Position numbers and translations under genes: made by a program. From IMG/VR virus record IMGVR_UViG_3300033571_011832, positions 1 to 46,919 of that record: DNA of 46,919 nucleotides, one strand, 5' to 3'. The notes under the pieces are model-generated. The model was not told where the DNA came from. It was given only the letters and a program-made list of their open reading frames with translations, and ran no database searches. Shown here in pieces: positions 30,111 through 38,432 of the stretch. How positions within the stretch are numbered: position 1 is the stretch's first letter; each line of letters starts with the position of its first letter. This DNA is from a virus.

Positions 30111-30528
30111 CTTTAGGCTCGTCCTTCTTGGTCGCTTTGAGTGTGGGTTCTTCGCTCACGATCTCGCGCGCCCAATCAGTACCATCTACCGGAACGTGGC
30201 CCCAGGTATAAGGAGACCAATTGTCGCGGCCCTTCGCTGTGCTGATGTGTTCGCTGATAAGGCCGACGTACTGTTGACGCCCGCCGACCTCATAGATTTC
30301 GTCTTCGAGACCGCCCTTACCGACGACGCGGATGCGGATGCGCCGCTCGATGATGCTATCGCCGCCACCCAGCGGGTAGCAGCGCGTGATCTCGAACGTG
30401 CGATCAGCGATAGCTATGCGCGGGTCTTTGGATTTCGATGTTATAGGTGGCTTACGCTTGCGGCGCGGCTTCGCTTGACCAGCCTTCTTCATGAACGCTG
30501 CGCTGGGTTTGAAGATAACATCACCCAT
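30103..30528 (-). CDS. Hypothetical basic protein, 141 residues
   Basis: ATG at 30528 overlaps the helicase stop (TGATG). The N-terminus is very basic (MKKAGQAKPRRKRKPPITSKSKD), the middle is beta-like (RTFEITRCYPLGGGDSIIERRIRIRVV), and a charged tail ends the protein. It could bind DNA or partner with the helicase, which is encoded immediately upstream. No family is recognised. Confidence 0.65.
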   Translation of the reverse strand: MGDVIFKPSAAFMKKAGQAKPRRKRKPPITSKSKDPRIAIADRTFEITRCYPLGGGDSIIERRIRIRVVGKGGLEDEIYEVGGRQQYVGLISEHISTAKGRDNWSPYTWGHVPVDGTDWAREIVSEEPTLKATKKDEPKDV

Positions 30529-32063
30529 CACACAGCCTCCGTCAGCGCGCGCACGAACATATCAGATCGAGGATACAACAGAGTGAGGCGATGCCTCGCT
30601 CGTGTCACCGCAACGTAGGCGACCTTGCGCTCAGTGTCACGCTCTTTTCCGTCCTGTCCTTCCCACACCGAGGTGTAGCAGTCCGGTATGATGATAACGT
30701 GATCGGCCTCGCGCCCCTTCGAGGCGTGGATGGTCATGATATTCACGTCAGGCATTTTCAGAAGTATTCCTGTGCCGAATTTTTCTACGTTCCAGCACAG
30801 CAGCGAGTAGATTTTCATCTGCGTCATCGACACACCGAACTGCGACACCGGGTTGTCGATGAACTTGATGTCGAAGTCGTCCTTCGTGAGCTTCTTACGC
30901 TTCTCGTCGGCGGCAGTCTTACGTTGCCGCGCCCACGCTGCGCTGCGCTCCTTGCCGGGCATCTGTTCGAGCATCGTGATCGCTTCGGCCCACGAAACCT
31001 CCTCGCCCATGCGCAGGCGATGATAGATCGAGAGCGCCTTAGCTTCCTTTTCGAGTAAGTAGCTCTCGCCGTTGTACGCGCACGGCACACCCTCCTCGCG
31101 GATAGCCTTATAGACGGAGCGGCCCTGGATGTTGTGACGCACCAGCACCATCGTGGTCTCCCCTGCCTTGATGGGCAGGGTGTGCTTGTCTGCGAAGACT
31201 TTGGTTACGCTGCCGTCTTCGTCGCGCCAGATCAAATCTTTCTTCTGCCTGTTCTTCACCGGCGCGATGATCTTCTCCGCGACCGCACCCACATTCCGAG
31301 GCACGCGCCACGAGACAGGAAGCACTTCGCTCGTGTCACTTGGGAAGTTGAGGAAGCCATCGGGGTCCGCGCCGAGGAACGAGTAGATCGACTGGTCGTC
31401 GTCGCCACAGATCACGACGCGCTTGGCACCGCCCCACATCTTCTGCACGACCTTCCACTGGAAGACGCTGAGGTCTTGCGCCTCGTCCACTAGCACGAGG
31501 TCGGCGGGGATCGGCGCGGGGCTGTCGTGATACATTTGCAGGATGTCGTCGAAGTCGAACTTGTCGCCGTCCTTCTTGATCTGCTTCATCGCCGCTTCGA
31601 TCATCGCCACGTTTGACGGCGACACCACCTCGTAGCGCTCAAAGTTCTGCATCGCTTCATAGACGGGGATCATGCGCGCCTTGGCGAAGTTGATGCACTG
31701 CACCAGCGGATCACCGATCACGTCGCTGTTCTTCTCGTCGTCGAACTCCGCGCCGACGTTGAAGCGCATCCGCGTCATGGCGGTGAGCGCGGCCCACTCG
31801 CCGCCGCCCCAAATGTGCTCGCGGTTCAAGCCGATCATGCGCCGCGCTGCGGCGTGGATGGTGCAGAAGTATCGCGGGCGCTTACCACCGACGTGCTTGC
31901 GCACACGATCATACGCCTCGTCCGCTGCAGCCTTGGTGTGTGCGATGTAGGCGATGCGCTCGATGGACATGCCGCCCTTCACCGCTTCGAGCACGATGTC
32001 GATCAGGCGCGTCGTCTTGCCGGTGCCGGGTGGCCCGTAGATTTTATGGATGGCGGGCTTCAA
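30528..32063 (-). CDS. SF1 helicase, UvrD/Rep-like
   Basis: The 511-residue protein has the Walker A motif GPPGTGKTT (residues 10-18), motif Ia (IAYIAHTKAAADEA), Walker B LVDEAQD with QDLSVFQ, motif III (GDDDQSIYSFLGAD), NIMTIHASKGREAD and VAYVAVTRARHRLTLL. These are the SF1A signatures. The start is TTG at 32063, supported by GGAGGA nine bases before it and by overlap with the primase stop. It is compact, lacking parts of the 2B domain of E. coli UvrD, and presumably unwinds DNA for replication or recombination. Confidence 0.93.
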   Translation of the reverse strand: MKPAIHKIYGPPGTGKTTRLIDIVLEAVKGGMSIERIAYIAHTKAAADEAYDRVRKHVGGKRPRYFCTIHAAARRMIGLNREHIWGGGEWAALTAMTRMRFNVGAEFDDEKNSDVIGDPLVQCINFAKARMIPVYEAMQNFERYEVVSPSNVAMIEAAMKQIKKDGDKFDFDDILQMYHDSPAPIPADLVLVDEAQDLSVFQWKVVQKMWGGAKRVVICGDDDQSIYSFLGADPDGFLNFPSDTSEVLPVSWRVPRNVGAVAEKIIAPVKNRQKKDLIWRDEDGSVTKVFADKHTLPIKAGETTMVLVRHNIQGRSVYKAIREEGVPCAYNGESYLLEKEAKALSIYHRLRMGEEVSWAEAITMLEQMPGKERSAAWARQRKTAADEKRKKLTKDDFDIKFIDNPVSQFGVSMTQMKIYSLLCWNVEKFGTGILLKMPDVNIMTIHASKGREADHVIIIPDCYTSVWEGQDGKERDTERKVAYVAVTRARHRLTLLYPRSDMFVRALTEAV

Positions 32064-33763
32064 AACGCTTGATCCTCCGGCTCAACGAACCAAACCGTGT
32101 CGCGCTCGGCTTCTTCGTATGTCTGTCCGTCGCCTGGGTGGCGCGGAACGAAGTGCATAAGAGACGAGACGATGCCGTTCTTTTGATATAGCGCCTTCCA
32201 GGGGCGCGTCCCTTTGGCAAGCAACTCGCTCTGGTGAAACATATCCATGACGCGCGTGGTGGTGAGGCCAACTTCTTTTAGCTGGCGTCGCAGTTCGTCC
32301 GCGAACACACCAGCGTCCATAACGAGGCAGCGCTTCTCCTTGTCCCACACGATCTGGCCGCGCTGGAATGCGTCGCTTTGAAGCTCGTCGCCGGTGTGGA
32401 TACGCGAGCGCAGGTAGTCACGCGCGGCGCGTTCGAAGCGCCCTTGCAGCGTCATTTCACGCGGCATCGGTTCCTCGAAGAAGATGTCGCCTTCGCGCCC
32501 CACCAAAGAGTTGATGTATGGGTGCCAGCTTTTAGCTGACATGGGTGGGACGTGGAATTTGTATTGGTGAAACACATCTGCCGCGAACTTCGGAAAGCTC
32601 AGCAAGCTATCTTGGTTCGTGTTGACATAGCCCGGTTGGTTTTCGAGATAGATATGCACCGGGTACTTGTTCTGGTCGTCGCCCTCTGGCGGCTTGAACT
32701 TCACCAGCTTCACAATCTCGAAACCAACAACCTGACTTACGGTGTTGCGCGCCATGATGCCGAAGCGGCGCACCTTACAGACTTCACGATTACAGATCGG
32801 CTGTACGAAGTCGCGCTGGCATAGCAGGCCGTAGCCCTGGTTCTCTTGGCCTCGGATAATCCGGTCGATGTCACTCGCCTTCAACGGCGTCGCCATGCTG
32901 TAGTTCTTATTGTGCAGCATTTCCTTCCAGTCGTCGGGGAACATCATCGGTAGCCGCGCCGAGAGGTGCGTCATCATATCGTCGCGGTGGCCCTCGTGCT
33001 CCGTGCCTTCTTCTTCGAGCATCAATGCCTCGAAGCACGGCGGGCCTTCTTTGGCCTTGTCCTCATAGGAGGCGATGTTGTTGATAAGGGTGTGCGACGA
33101 CTTCGGTGCGCCAAGCTGCGCCGACACCTGCTTACGGAAGCTGGGCCAGTCAACGATGGCGTGCGTGTTGCACCAATCCACGAACTCGTCGCGCGTAAGA
33201 TACACGCCGTCGAGCAGCATGGCGCGCGGCGACGTAGCGCCTGCGATGGCTTCGGTGCCGAAGTACGGAAGCTGGATTTGCGTACCGCTACCGTCGCGCG
33301 AGTGCGACGGACGGATGTCGATGTTCGCGTTGAAGCGCTTCTTGATGTCCAGCTTCTCGACGATGTGGGTCAACATCTTGCTGACCTCAGACGCAAGCTC
33401 CGGGTGATCGAAGAAGATGTATGCGTGCGCGCCGTTGCTCTTGCTCTCGCAGACAGCGAACGGAAGCTCCTTCGAGTGTAGCAACTCGAATAGCTCTTGC
33501 GCGAGCTTCGGCCCGCGATCCGCTTTCTTCACCGGGTCAACGTCGATCACGCCAAACAAGCATGACTTGTCTTGCAGCGTCGGGCTGACGATCAGGGCGC
33601 GCGAGCCGTCGAAGTGTCCCTGCCAATGGGCAGGGATCACGTCGCCGTTCTGGCGCTCTGGCGGTATGGCGGGTAGGAGCTTACCAGCGCCGTTCCAAGT
33701 ACCTGCGGTCCACAGCGAATAGCCGGGACCGCAGGCAAATAGCTCCTCGAAGGAGCGTGGCAT
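32060..33763 (-). CDS. Archaeo-eukaryotic-type primase
   Basis: This 567-residue protein carries the primase-fold pattern: CLFGVIDVDPV (Asp74, Asp76), CESKSNGAHAYIFF (His113) and DIRPSHSRDGSGTQIQLPYF. That layout resembles AEP-superfamily primases of the TOTE-conflict type. A Cys-rich segment CQRDFVQPICNREVCKVRRFG near residue 320 could be a zinc site for template recognition. The C-terminal third is unassigned. It would make primers for the DnaE-type polymerase, and it lies beside the UvrD-like helicase. Confidence 0.85.
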   Translation of the reverse strand: MPRSFEELFACGPGYSLWTAGTWNGAGKLLPAIPPERQNGDVIPAHWQGHFDGSRALIVSPTLQDKSCLFGVIDVDPVKKADRGPKLAQELFELLHSKELPFAVCESKSNGAHAYIFFDHPELASEVSKMLTHIVEKLDIKKRFNANIDIRPSHSRDGSGTQIQLPYFGTEAIAGATSPRAMLLDGVYLTRDEFVDWCNTHAIVDWPSFRKQVSAQLGAPKSSHTLINNIASYEDKAKEGPPCFEALMLEEEGTEHEGHRDDMMTHLSARLPMMFPDDWKEMLHNKNYSMATPLKASDIDRIIRGQENQGYGLLCQRDFVQPICNREVCKVRRFGIMARNTVSQVVGFEIVKLVKFKPPEGDDQNKYPVHIYLENQPGYVNTNQDSLLSFPKFAADVFHQYKFHVPPMSAKSWHPYINSLVGREGDIFFEEPMPREMTLQGRFERAARDYLRSRIHTGDELQSDAFQRGQIVWDKEKRCLVMDAGVFADELRRQLKEVGLTTTRVMDMFHQSELLAKGTRPWKALYQKNGIVSSLMHFVPRHPGDGQTYEEAERDTVWFVEPEDQAF

Positions 33764-34638
33764 TAGAACTTGCCGCCGCCGCTCGATTTGCCACCGGCAG
33801 CTTCGCCATCGTGGTTTTCTTGGTCCACAACGAAGCCTTGCGCGGCGTAGTATTCGTGCTGAGCCTTCGCGAACTTATACAGGTCTTCGTCCTGCACGAC
33901 GCCCGCAGGCTTGAAGCGCACGTTGAAGAACTCTTGGCCCGCGTCGTTCTTCTCAGGCTCGATGGTCGTGCGGATGATACGCGCGTACACCGGAAGCTGG
34001 CTCATTTCGAGCATGGCGTTCAGGTCTTTCGCACGCTTCACCTGCGACTTCGAGAGCGAGAAGGCGACGAGCATGTTGCCGAGGTCGGGCAACATCACGA
34101 GGTAGTTGTAATGCACCGACGCAGCGGGCGGGCTGTCAGCGTCGCCGCTGATCTGCGTGCCCCATTGGTCGAGGCCGTCTTGGTCGATGTATTCTTTGGT
34201 CGTCCACGACGCAGGCACGAGGCCCTTGATCTTCGTGGTGAACGTCTGACCGGGCTTGTCCCACTTATAGCGGACCTTGCCACCTTCGACGACCGCCTTC
34301 GCGCGAGCGAGGAGACCGCCACCGTTGTCCTGCTGGTCGCGCCAGAGGATGTATTCTTTCGACACGACGATGGGGATGACCCGCAACGGCTTGCCGAACT
34401 CGGCCAAGACTTCGCCGGTGACGTTGAGGAACAGAGCGCCGCGCGGCACGTCGCCGTTCTTCACTTCGTTCGACTGGTCTTGGGCGACCTTGATGCGCGG
34501 GATCGTGAGATCGCGCGTGTCGAGGTTCGTCTTGTCTTCGCGCTTCACGCCTTGCAAGAACGCCGGGACGGCGTTGTCGTTCTGCGTGGTGGTCGCGACG
34601 GCGGTGCTTTCGGTTTTCTGTGTTTCTTTCTTCGACAT
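33763..34638 (-). CDS. Putative ssDNA-binding protein
   Basis: This 291-residue protein has a flexible N-terminus and a beta-rich core (FGKPLRVIPIVVSKEYILWRD; NYLVMLPDLGNMLVAFSLSKSQVKRAKDLNAML). It ends in a Gly/Ser tail with Glu/Asp just before and a terminal GGGKF. A disordered tail with a final Phe, size and place beside the primase suggest a phage single-strand binding or annealing protein, as in many phage replication clusters. I see no OB signature, so the assignment is contextual. Confidence 0.6.
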   Translation of the reverse strand: MSKKETQKTESTAVATTTQNDNAVPAFLQGVKREDKTNLDTRDLTIPRIKVAQDQSNEVKNGDVPRGALFLNVTGEVLAEFGKPLRVIPIVVSKEYILWRDQQDNGGGLLARAKAVVEGGKVRYKWDKPGQTFTTKIKGLVPASWTTKEYIDQDGLDQWGTQISGDADSPPAASVHYNYLVMLPDLGNMLVAFSLSKSQVKRAKDLNAMLEMSQLPVYARIIRTTIEPEKNDAGQEFFNVRFKPAGVVQDEDLYKFAKAQHEYYAAQGFVVDQENHDGEAAGGKSSGGGKF

Positions 34639-34644
34639 TTTCGT

Positions 34645-35040
34645 TTAGCTCCTACGGAGTTTCGCTTCTTTGACGTATGTAACCTTTACGACATCAGGAA
34701 CTTCGTTCCCTGCCTCAAGGTTCTCCTTCACCCAGGACTTGAGTGTCTGCGGGTTGACTTGCTCAGTGATGAGGTCGCCGTTACCCGAGGCACGCAGTTC
34801 CGCGTAAAGCTGGGGGCGGTTCTCAGCGAGAACCGAAACGTATGTCTCATTGCGGATCGAGACGGAGCCGATGCCGGGCACCTTGAACGAGGTGATGCCA
34901 GCGCTCTCCATCATTTCAGGGAGCTTCAACGTCTCGATCTGAGAGATTTCAATGTTGATGCGCTTCTCTTCCTCACCAAGCTTTTCTTTCTCGTCCTTCA
35001 ACTCGCGCAGGCGACGGACGACGGTTTCTAACGTGCTCAT
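34645..35040 (-). CDS. Coiled-coil hypothetical protein, 131 residues
   Basis: The first 45 residues (VVRRLRELKDEKEKLGEEEKRINIEISQIETLKLPEMME) form a strong coiled coil; a beta-strand domain follows (SFKVPGIGSVSIRNETYVSVL) and then a charged C-terminus. GGAGGT lies nine bases before the ATG. It precedes the putative ssDNA-binding gene, so it may be an accessory of the replication complex. No family is recognised. Confidence 0.7.
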   Translation of the reverse strand: MSTLETVVRRLRELKDEKEKLGEEEKRINIEISQIETLKLPEMMESAGITSFKVPGIGSVSIRNETYVSVLAENRPQLYAELRASGNGDLITEQVNPQTLKSWVKENLEAGNEVPDVVKVTYVKEAKLRRS

Positions 35041-35342
35041 AGTGATGATACCTCCATGACTTGATATGCTTTCTCGTACTTATCCCACTGCAAGAGGCGC
35101 AGGTTGCCAATTCTTTTCGCCATTTCCACCGCAGCAGTGGCGATGAAGATCGGAGTGCCGACAGGAAGAAGATAGTCGCCGCTCCGTGCGTCAGCCAACT
35201 TAGACTTTAGCTCGGAGAGTGCAATATCATAATCTTGTGGGTTGATATGGCCTTCAACACAAACTGTAATTTCCCCAAACCGTTTAGCTGGGAAAAAATT
35301 TACAGTGAGTGTGTCATGCACAACGAATACACGAGGTTTCAT
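35037..35342 (-). CDS. Hypothetical protein, 101 residues
   Basis: The protein has an alternating beta pattern (KPRVFVVHDTLTVNFFPAKRFGEITVCVEG), a helix (YDIALSELKSKLADA) and more strands (PVGTPIFIATAAVEMAKRIGN). It looks like a compact cytoplasmic alpha/beta domain. Its start has a weak ribosome site; the stop overlaps the next gene (ATGA). It sits between the SNF2 helicase and the coiled-coil gene. Function is unknown. Confidence 0.65.
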   Translation of the reverse strand: MKPRVFVVHDTLTVNFFPAKRFGEITVCVEGHINPQDYDIALSELKSKLADARSGDYLLPVGTPIFIATAAVEMAKRIGNLRLLQWDKYEKAYQVMEVSSL

Positions 35343-35361
35343 GGCGTTTCATCCGGCTCAT

Positions 35362-37140
35362 CTAAATCCATTCTTTCCAAGCGACGCCCATGATCTGATC
35401 GCTTAGTCGTTTGTTGGATCGAAGCACATCGAGCACCTTCTCGTCAACGGTGTCTAGCGCAACGATGTCGTGGTAGTTGATCTTCTTGTGTATCTCAGAG
35501 CCGACGCGGTGGCATCGGTCTTCCGACTGCACACGGTCTTCTGTCTTGAAACTGTTTGAAAGATAGATCGCCGCCTCAGCCGCAGTGAGCGTGAGACCGA
35601 TACCCCCTGCCGCTGGGTTGCCGAGAAACACTTTGCAGGCAGGGTCGTTCTGGAAACGCTCGCGAGCCAGCACGCGGTCGGCGTCGCTCACCGCGCCGGT
35701 GAACGTGACGTGCTCGATCTTCTTCGTCGTCAGCAGCGACGAGAACATATCAAGCTGCGCCGTGTAGTGACCCCAAATGATTAGCTTGCCTTCTGTGTCT
35801 TCGATGATTTCGAGCGCCTGCTTGAACTTTGGGTTCTCGTCGGCGGGCATGAGGGGGATGACATCGACGGCCTTGCCGGTGTCGGGGTCGATACGTGGGA
35901 GGAAGCCAGCCGCGATCTGAGACAGTCGCAGCAGTTGCACCAGTATGATCGTCGCATTGATTTCCGCCTGATGTTCTTGCAGGTAAACGTATGCGCGCTT
36001 GCGCATTTCCTCGTATGCCCGCTCTTGTACCTGCGTCATCGTGACGTGGTACTTCGAGTAGAGCTTCGGCGGTAGGTCGAGGCAGTCCTCTTTCAACACG
36101 CGAAACGAGACACGATTTATGAGGTGCGAAAGCTCGTCGAGATTTTGGTAGCCCTCGATCTTCTCCGGCCCGTTGAAACCGAACGGGCGCGTCGAGAGCA
36201 CGAAGCGCTTCTTGAATGCCGTGACGCTCTCGAACGGCATAGCGTCGGAGCCGAGGAAGCGAAGCTGCGACCATGCGTGCTCCGGCGCTTTGATGACCGG
36301 CGTACCCGACATGATGCGGCGCACCACCGTGTAGCGCGCGAGCGCGAGCATCACCTTCGTGCGGATCGCAGCAGGCGTCTTGATGCGCGTGCTCTCGTCC
36401 ACGATCAGCATCACCTTGTACTTCTCGCATAGCTCTTGGAGATAATCTTGCGCGCGGCTCGTGCCTAGCGCCTCGATGTTCATCACCAGCCAGTGCAGCG
36501 CGTTGTTCTTAGAGATCAACGAGCGCTCGAACGTAAGCTGGCGGCGCTTGTTCTCTTTGTTGCTGGGCGTCATCCAGACGTGCGAGACATACGGCACGTC
36601 GGGCGGCATGTGTGTCTGTAGTTCGCACACGCCCTTCTCGTCGGGGTGACACCAGTTCGTCTTCACGCTGTTCGGACAAACGACGATGGCTAGCTCGATG
36701 CGGTCCTCACGCCACTGGTGCGCGGCGTCTTGGATCGCGGTGAGCGTCTTCCCGGTGCCCTGCTCCATGAAGTACCCGAACTCCGGTAGGTCGCGGGCGA
36801 GCAGGTAGGCTTGCTGTTGGTGGATGTACGGCGCGTACTTGCCGTGCGGCACCCCTGCCATCGGCGCGAGATTGATCTCGTCGCGGTGCGTGGTGAGGTG
36901 TGCGTTGCGTTCGCGCTGTTCGTCGATGACTTGGAGGGCCGCGAATTTATCCCGCACATCAGCATCCCACGCAGTTTGCGGGATAACGTCAGCGAGGATG
37001 CGCAGCGTGCGCAGGATGGCAGGGCTTTGGAAAGCTTCCTTCGGCTTGCTCCACCGCTTCTGTTGCAGCGCGAGCAGCTTGTCCGGTCGGTTGGTTTGGA
37101 TGAAGACGCTATCGCCTTCGAGCCAGATGCGTTCGGTCAT
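35362..37140 (-). CDS. SNF2-family helicase/ATPase
   Basis: The 592-residue protein carries motif I MEQGTGKT (residues 125-132), motif II VMLIVDESTRIKTP with DEST where DExx is usual, motif III (RIMSGTPV), and the helicase C-domain with NPAAGGIGLTLTAAEAAIYLS (motif V) and SEDRCHRVGS (motif VI). It has the length of phage SNF2 proteins, which remodel or translocate along dsDNA and may start replication forks or help recombination. It is the first gene of the replication block and lies directly behind the palindromic operator pair. Confidence 0.92.
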   Translation of the reverse strand: MTERIWLEGDSVFIQTNRPDKLLALQQKRWSKPKEAFQSPAILRTLRILADVIPQTAWDADVRDKFAALQVIDEQRERNAHLTTHRDEINLAPMAGVPHGKYAPYIHQQQAYLLARDLPEFGYFMEQGTGKTLTAIQDAAHQWREDRIELAIVVCPNSVKTNWCHPDEKGVCELQTHMPPDVPYVSHVWMTPSNKENKRRQLTFERSLISKNNALHWLVMNIEALGTSRAQDYLQELCEKYKVMLIVDESTRIKTPAAIRTKVMLALARYTVVRRIMSGTPVIKAPEHAWSQLRFLGSDAMPFESVTAFKKRFVLSTRPFGFNGPEKIEGYQNLDELSHLINRVSFRVLKEDCLDLPPKLYSKYHVTMTQVQERAYEEMRKRAYVYLQEHQAEINATIILVQLLRLSQIAAGFLPRIDPDTGKAVDVIPLMPADENPKFKQALEIIEDTEGKLIIWGHYTAQLDMFSSLLTTKKIEHVTFTGAVSDADRVLARERFQNDPACKVFLGNPAAGGIGLTLTAAEAAIYLSNSFKTEDRVQSEDRCHRVGSEIHKKINYHDIVALDTVDEKVLDVLRSNKRLSDQIMGVAWKEWI

Positions 37141-37160
37141 GCGTTATCCCGTATATACGC

Positions 37161-37211
37161 GATAGGGTATAGCCTATCTTTCAATCCGTCCGCGATAGGC
37201 CATAACCTATC
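37161..37211. promoter_or_regulatory. Two GATAGG-N6-CCTATC palindromes, probable operators
   Basis: GATAGG-N6-CCTATC occurs at 37161-37178 and 37194-37211, 33 bp apart (about three helical turns). The second has longer arms (CGCGATAGG/CCTATCGCG). They lie in the 80-base gap before the SNF2 helicase start, so a dimeric regulator may bind both and control the replication transcript. On the minus strand a TATATA lies close to the start, but I cannot mark a promoter with certainty. Confidence 0.7.
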
Positions 37212-37221
37212 GCGGAGTAGC

Positions 37222-37431
37222 TTAGCCGCCCGAGGCGCGCTGCGCAAGCAGTGCATCGACCTCGTTGAAGCGCTCGTCGTTGCGCTTACGGAGCGCCGCG
37301 AGTTGTGCCTTGAGGGCGGGTTCGTCTGCGCCGTCAATCTCTTTCGCCTCACGAATGAGACGGAGGACGGCGGCTGTCACCTGATCGAGCAGGATGACGG
37401 TCTGGATGATTTCAGATGCTTTGATAGCCAC
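37222..37431 (-). CDS. Small helical protein, 69 residues
   Basis: GTG at 37431 has GGGAG about ten bases upstream. The product is almost all helix (ASEIIQTVILLDQVTAAVLRLIREAKE; LKAQLAALRKRNDERFNEVDALLAQR), with coiled-coil character in the second half. It is the last gene of the lysis-like group, just before the palindromes. The function is unknown. Confidence 0.65.
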   Translation of the reverse strand: MAIKASEIIQTVILLDQVTAAVLRLIREAKEIDGADEPALKAQLAALRKRNDERFNEVDALLAQRASGG

Positions 37432-37437
37432 GGCTGG

Positions 37438-37821
37438 TTACTCCCGCTCAATGAGGCCGAGATCGACGAGTAGGCCAGCAAGAATACTGACGGCGCGCAC
37501 AGCATCGCCGGTGGCGATAGCGGCCTCAGCCTCTTGGTTGGCGTCATACGCGGCACGCGCGGCGAGGATCGCAGCGCGGGCGTTGTTCAATGCGGGGCGG
37601 ATTTGCTCGGCTCGCTCGGCGGTGAGGAGACCGGCTTGGTCGGTGGCGATGATGGCCGAGAGCGCACCGTCGAACGCCAGTTCGGCGGCGATGAGCGCTT
37701 TCTCGTCAGCAACGGCCAGTTCTTGCTGTCCTGTGCGGCCAGCCAGAGACGCACAAGAGGCCAGAGAACCAGCACCAACAAGAACAGCAACGGCAAGTGC
37801 CATCGCGCGAAACATTTTCAT
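37438..37821 (-). CDS. Lipoprotein, 127 residues
   Basis: I chose ATG at 37821 (MKMFRAMALAVAVLVGAGSL), which has GGAG upstream; the longer frame has an Arg-rich shadow. A signal peptide ends in the lipobox LASC, so the mature protein begins at a lipid-modified Cys. The rest is Ala-rich and helical (ADEKALIAAELAFDGALSAII). Position next to a holin-like gene makes an outer-membrane spanin-type role possible, but the long helical domain is unusual for that. Confidence 0.75.
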   Translation of the reverse strand: MKMFRAMALAVAVLVGAGSLASCASLAGRTGQQELAVADEKALIAAELAFDGALSAIIATDQAGLLTAERAEQIRPALNNARAAILAARAAYDANQEAEAAIATGDAVRAVSILAGLLVDLGLIERE

Positions 37822-37846
37822 CGGGTATCTCCGATGCCGGAAGCGC

Positions 37847-38071
37847 TTAGACGCGCTTGCCGACCGGGGTGGTGGTAAGGAAGCGCAGCGCCACGTTAGC
37901 GGCGAGCACGAAGGCCACAACGGCGTCGATAGCCGCGTCAGCGCTGAGGCCAGTTGCAGTGATCGCGTCGATCACATCTTGACCATAGAACGCACCGGCG
38001 ACGCCTACAGCGACGTTGAATGCGATAGTGCGGTAGCCTTTCAGCTTACCGGCGATGTCTTGAATGCTCAC
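37847..38071 (-). CDS. Holin-like small membrane protein, 74 residues
   Basis: GTG at 38071 has GAAGGAGA upstream. The protein MSIQDIAGKLKGYRTIAFNV has a helix at about 16-33 (IAFNVAVGVAGAFYGQ) and another at about 47-63 (AIDAVVAFVLAANVALRF), with a basic C-terminus. The KLKGYRT start and two helices resemble holin-like proteins that open the inner membrane at lysis. An endolysin is not found beside it, so the function is not proven. Confidence 0.65.
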   Translation of the reverse strand: MSIQDIAGKLKGYRTIAFNVAVGVAGAFYGQDVIDAITATGLSADAAIDAVVAFVLAANVALRFLTTTPVGKRV

Positions 38072-38137
38072 GTAGCTTCTCCTTCAACGAAGTTTTTATA
38101 ACGTTTGAGTGACTGCTCGAAGCAGCGCTTGGCCTTC

Positions 38138-38422
38138 TTACGCTCCCTCTCTATCTGCGTCAACGCTTCGCTGGGCTTCTGCGCTTTGGCGACGCGCTGT
38201 TTGAGCTTCGACGTAGCGGTCGAGGGTGTGCGCGAACTCGTGGTAGTCACCGACGATTTCGACGAGCGAGGCGAGGTACTTTTCATAGAGTTCGTCTTTC
38301 GCGATGCTTTCTTTTCGGAAGGCACGCCAGAGGATGATGTTGACGATGACGCTGAATGCCGCGACTGCACCCGGAGTTGTGACTGCCTCGATGATGGGCG
38401 TGAAAATAGAGGAGAAGTCCAT
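38138..38422 (-). CDS. Membrane-anchored coiled-coil protein (i-spanin-like)
   Basis: ATG at 38422 gives 94 residues. The N-terminus has a membrane helix (PGAVAAFSVIVNIILWRAF) and the rest is a charged helix (ESIAKDELYEKYLASLVEIVGDY and DRYVEAQTARRQSAEAQRSVDAD). This is the layout of an inner-membrane spanin. The upstream in-frame extension is a shadow. A different frame remains open over the same bases to 38068 and ends coupled to the holin-like start, noted as a finding. Confidence 0.65.
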   Translation of the reverse strand: MDFSSIFTPIIEAVTTPGAVAAFSVIVNIILWRAFRKESIAKDELYEKYLASLVEIVGDYHEFAHTLDRYVEAQTARRQSAEAQRSVDADREGA

Positions 38423-38432
38423 GCCATAGCCT

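Noticed and set aside
33757-35031. Plus-strand 424-codon frame opposite two replication genes
   Set aside because: It is antisense to the putative SSB and the coiled-coil gene, and no ribosome site is seen.
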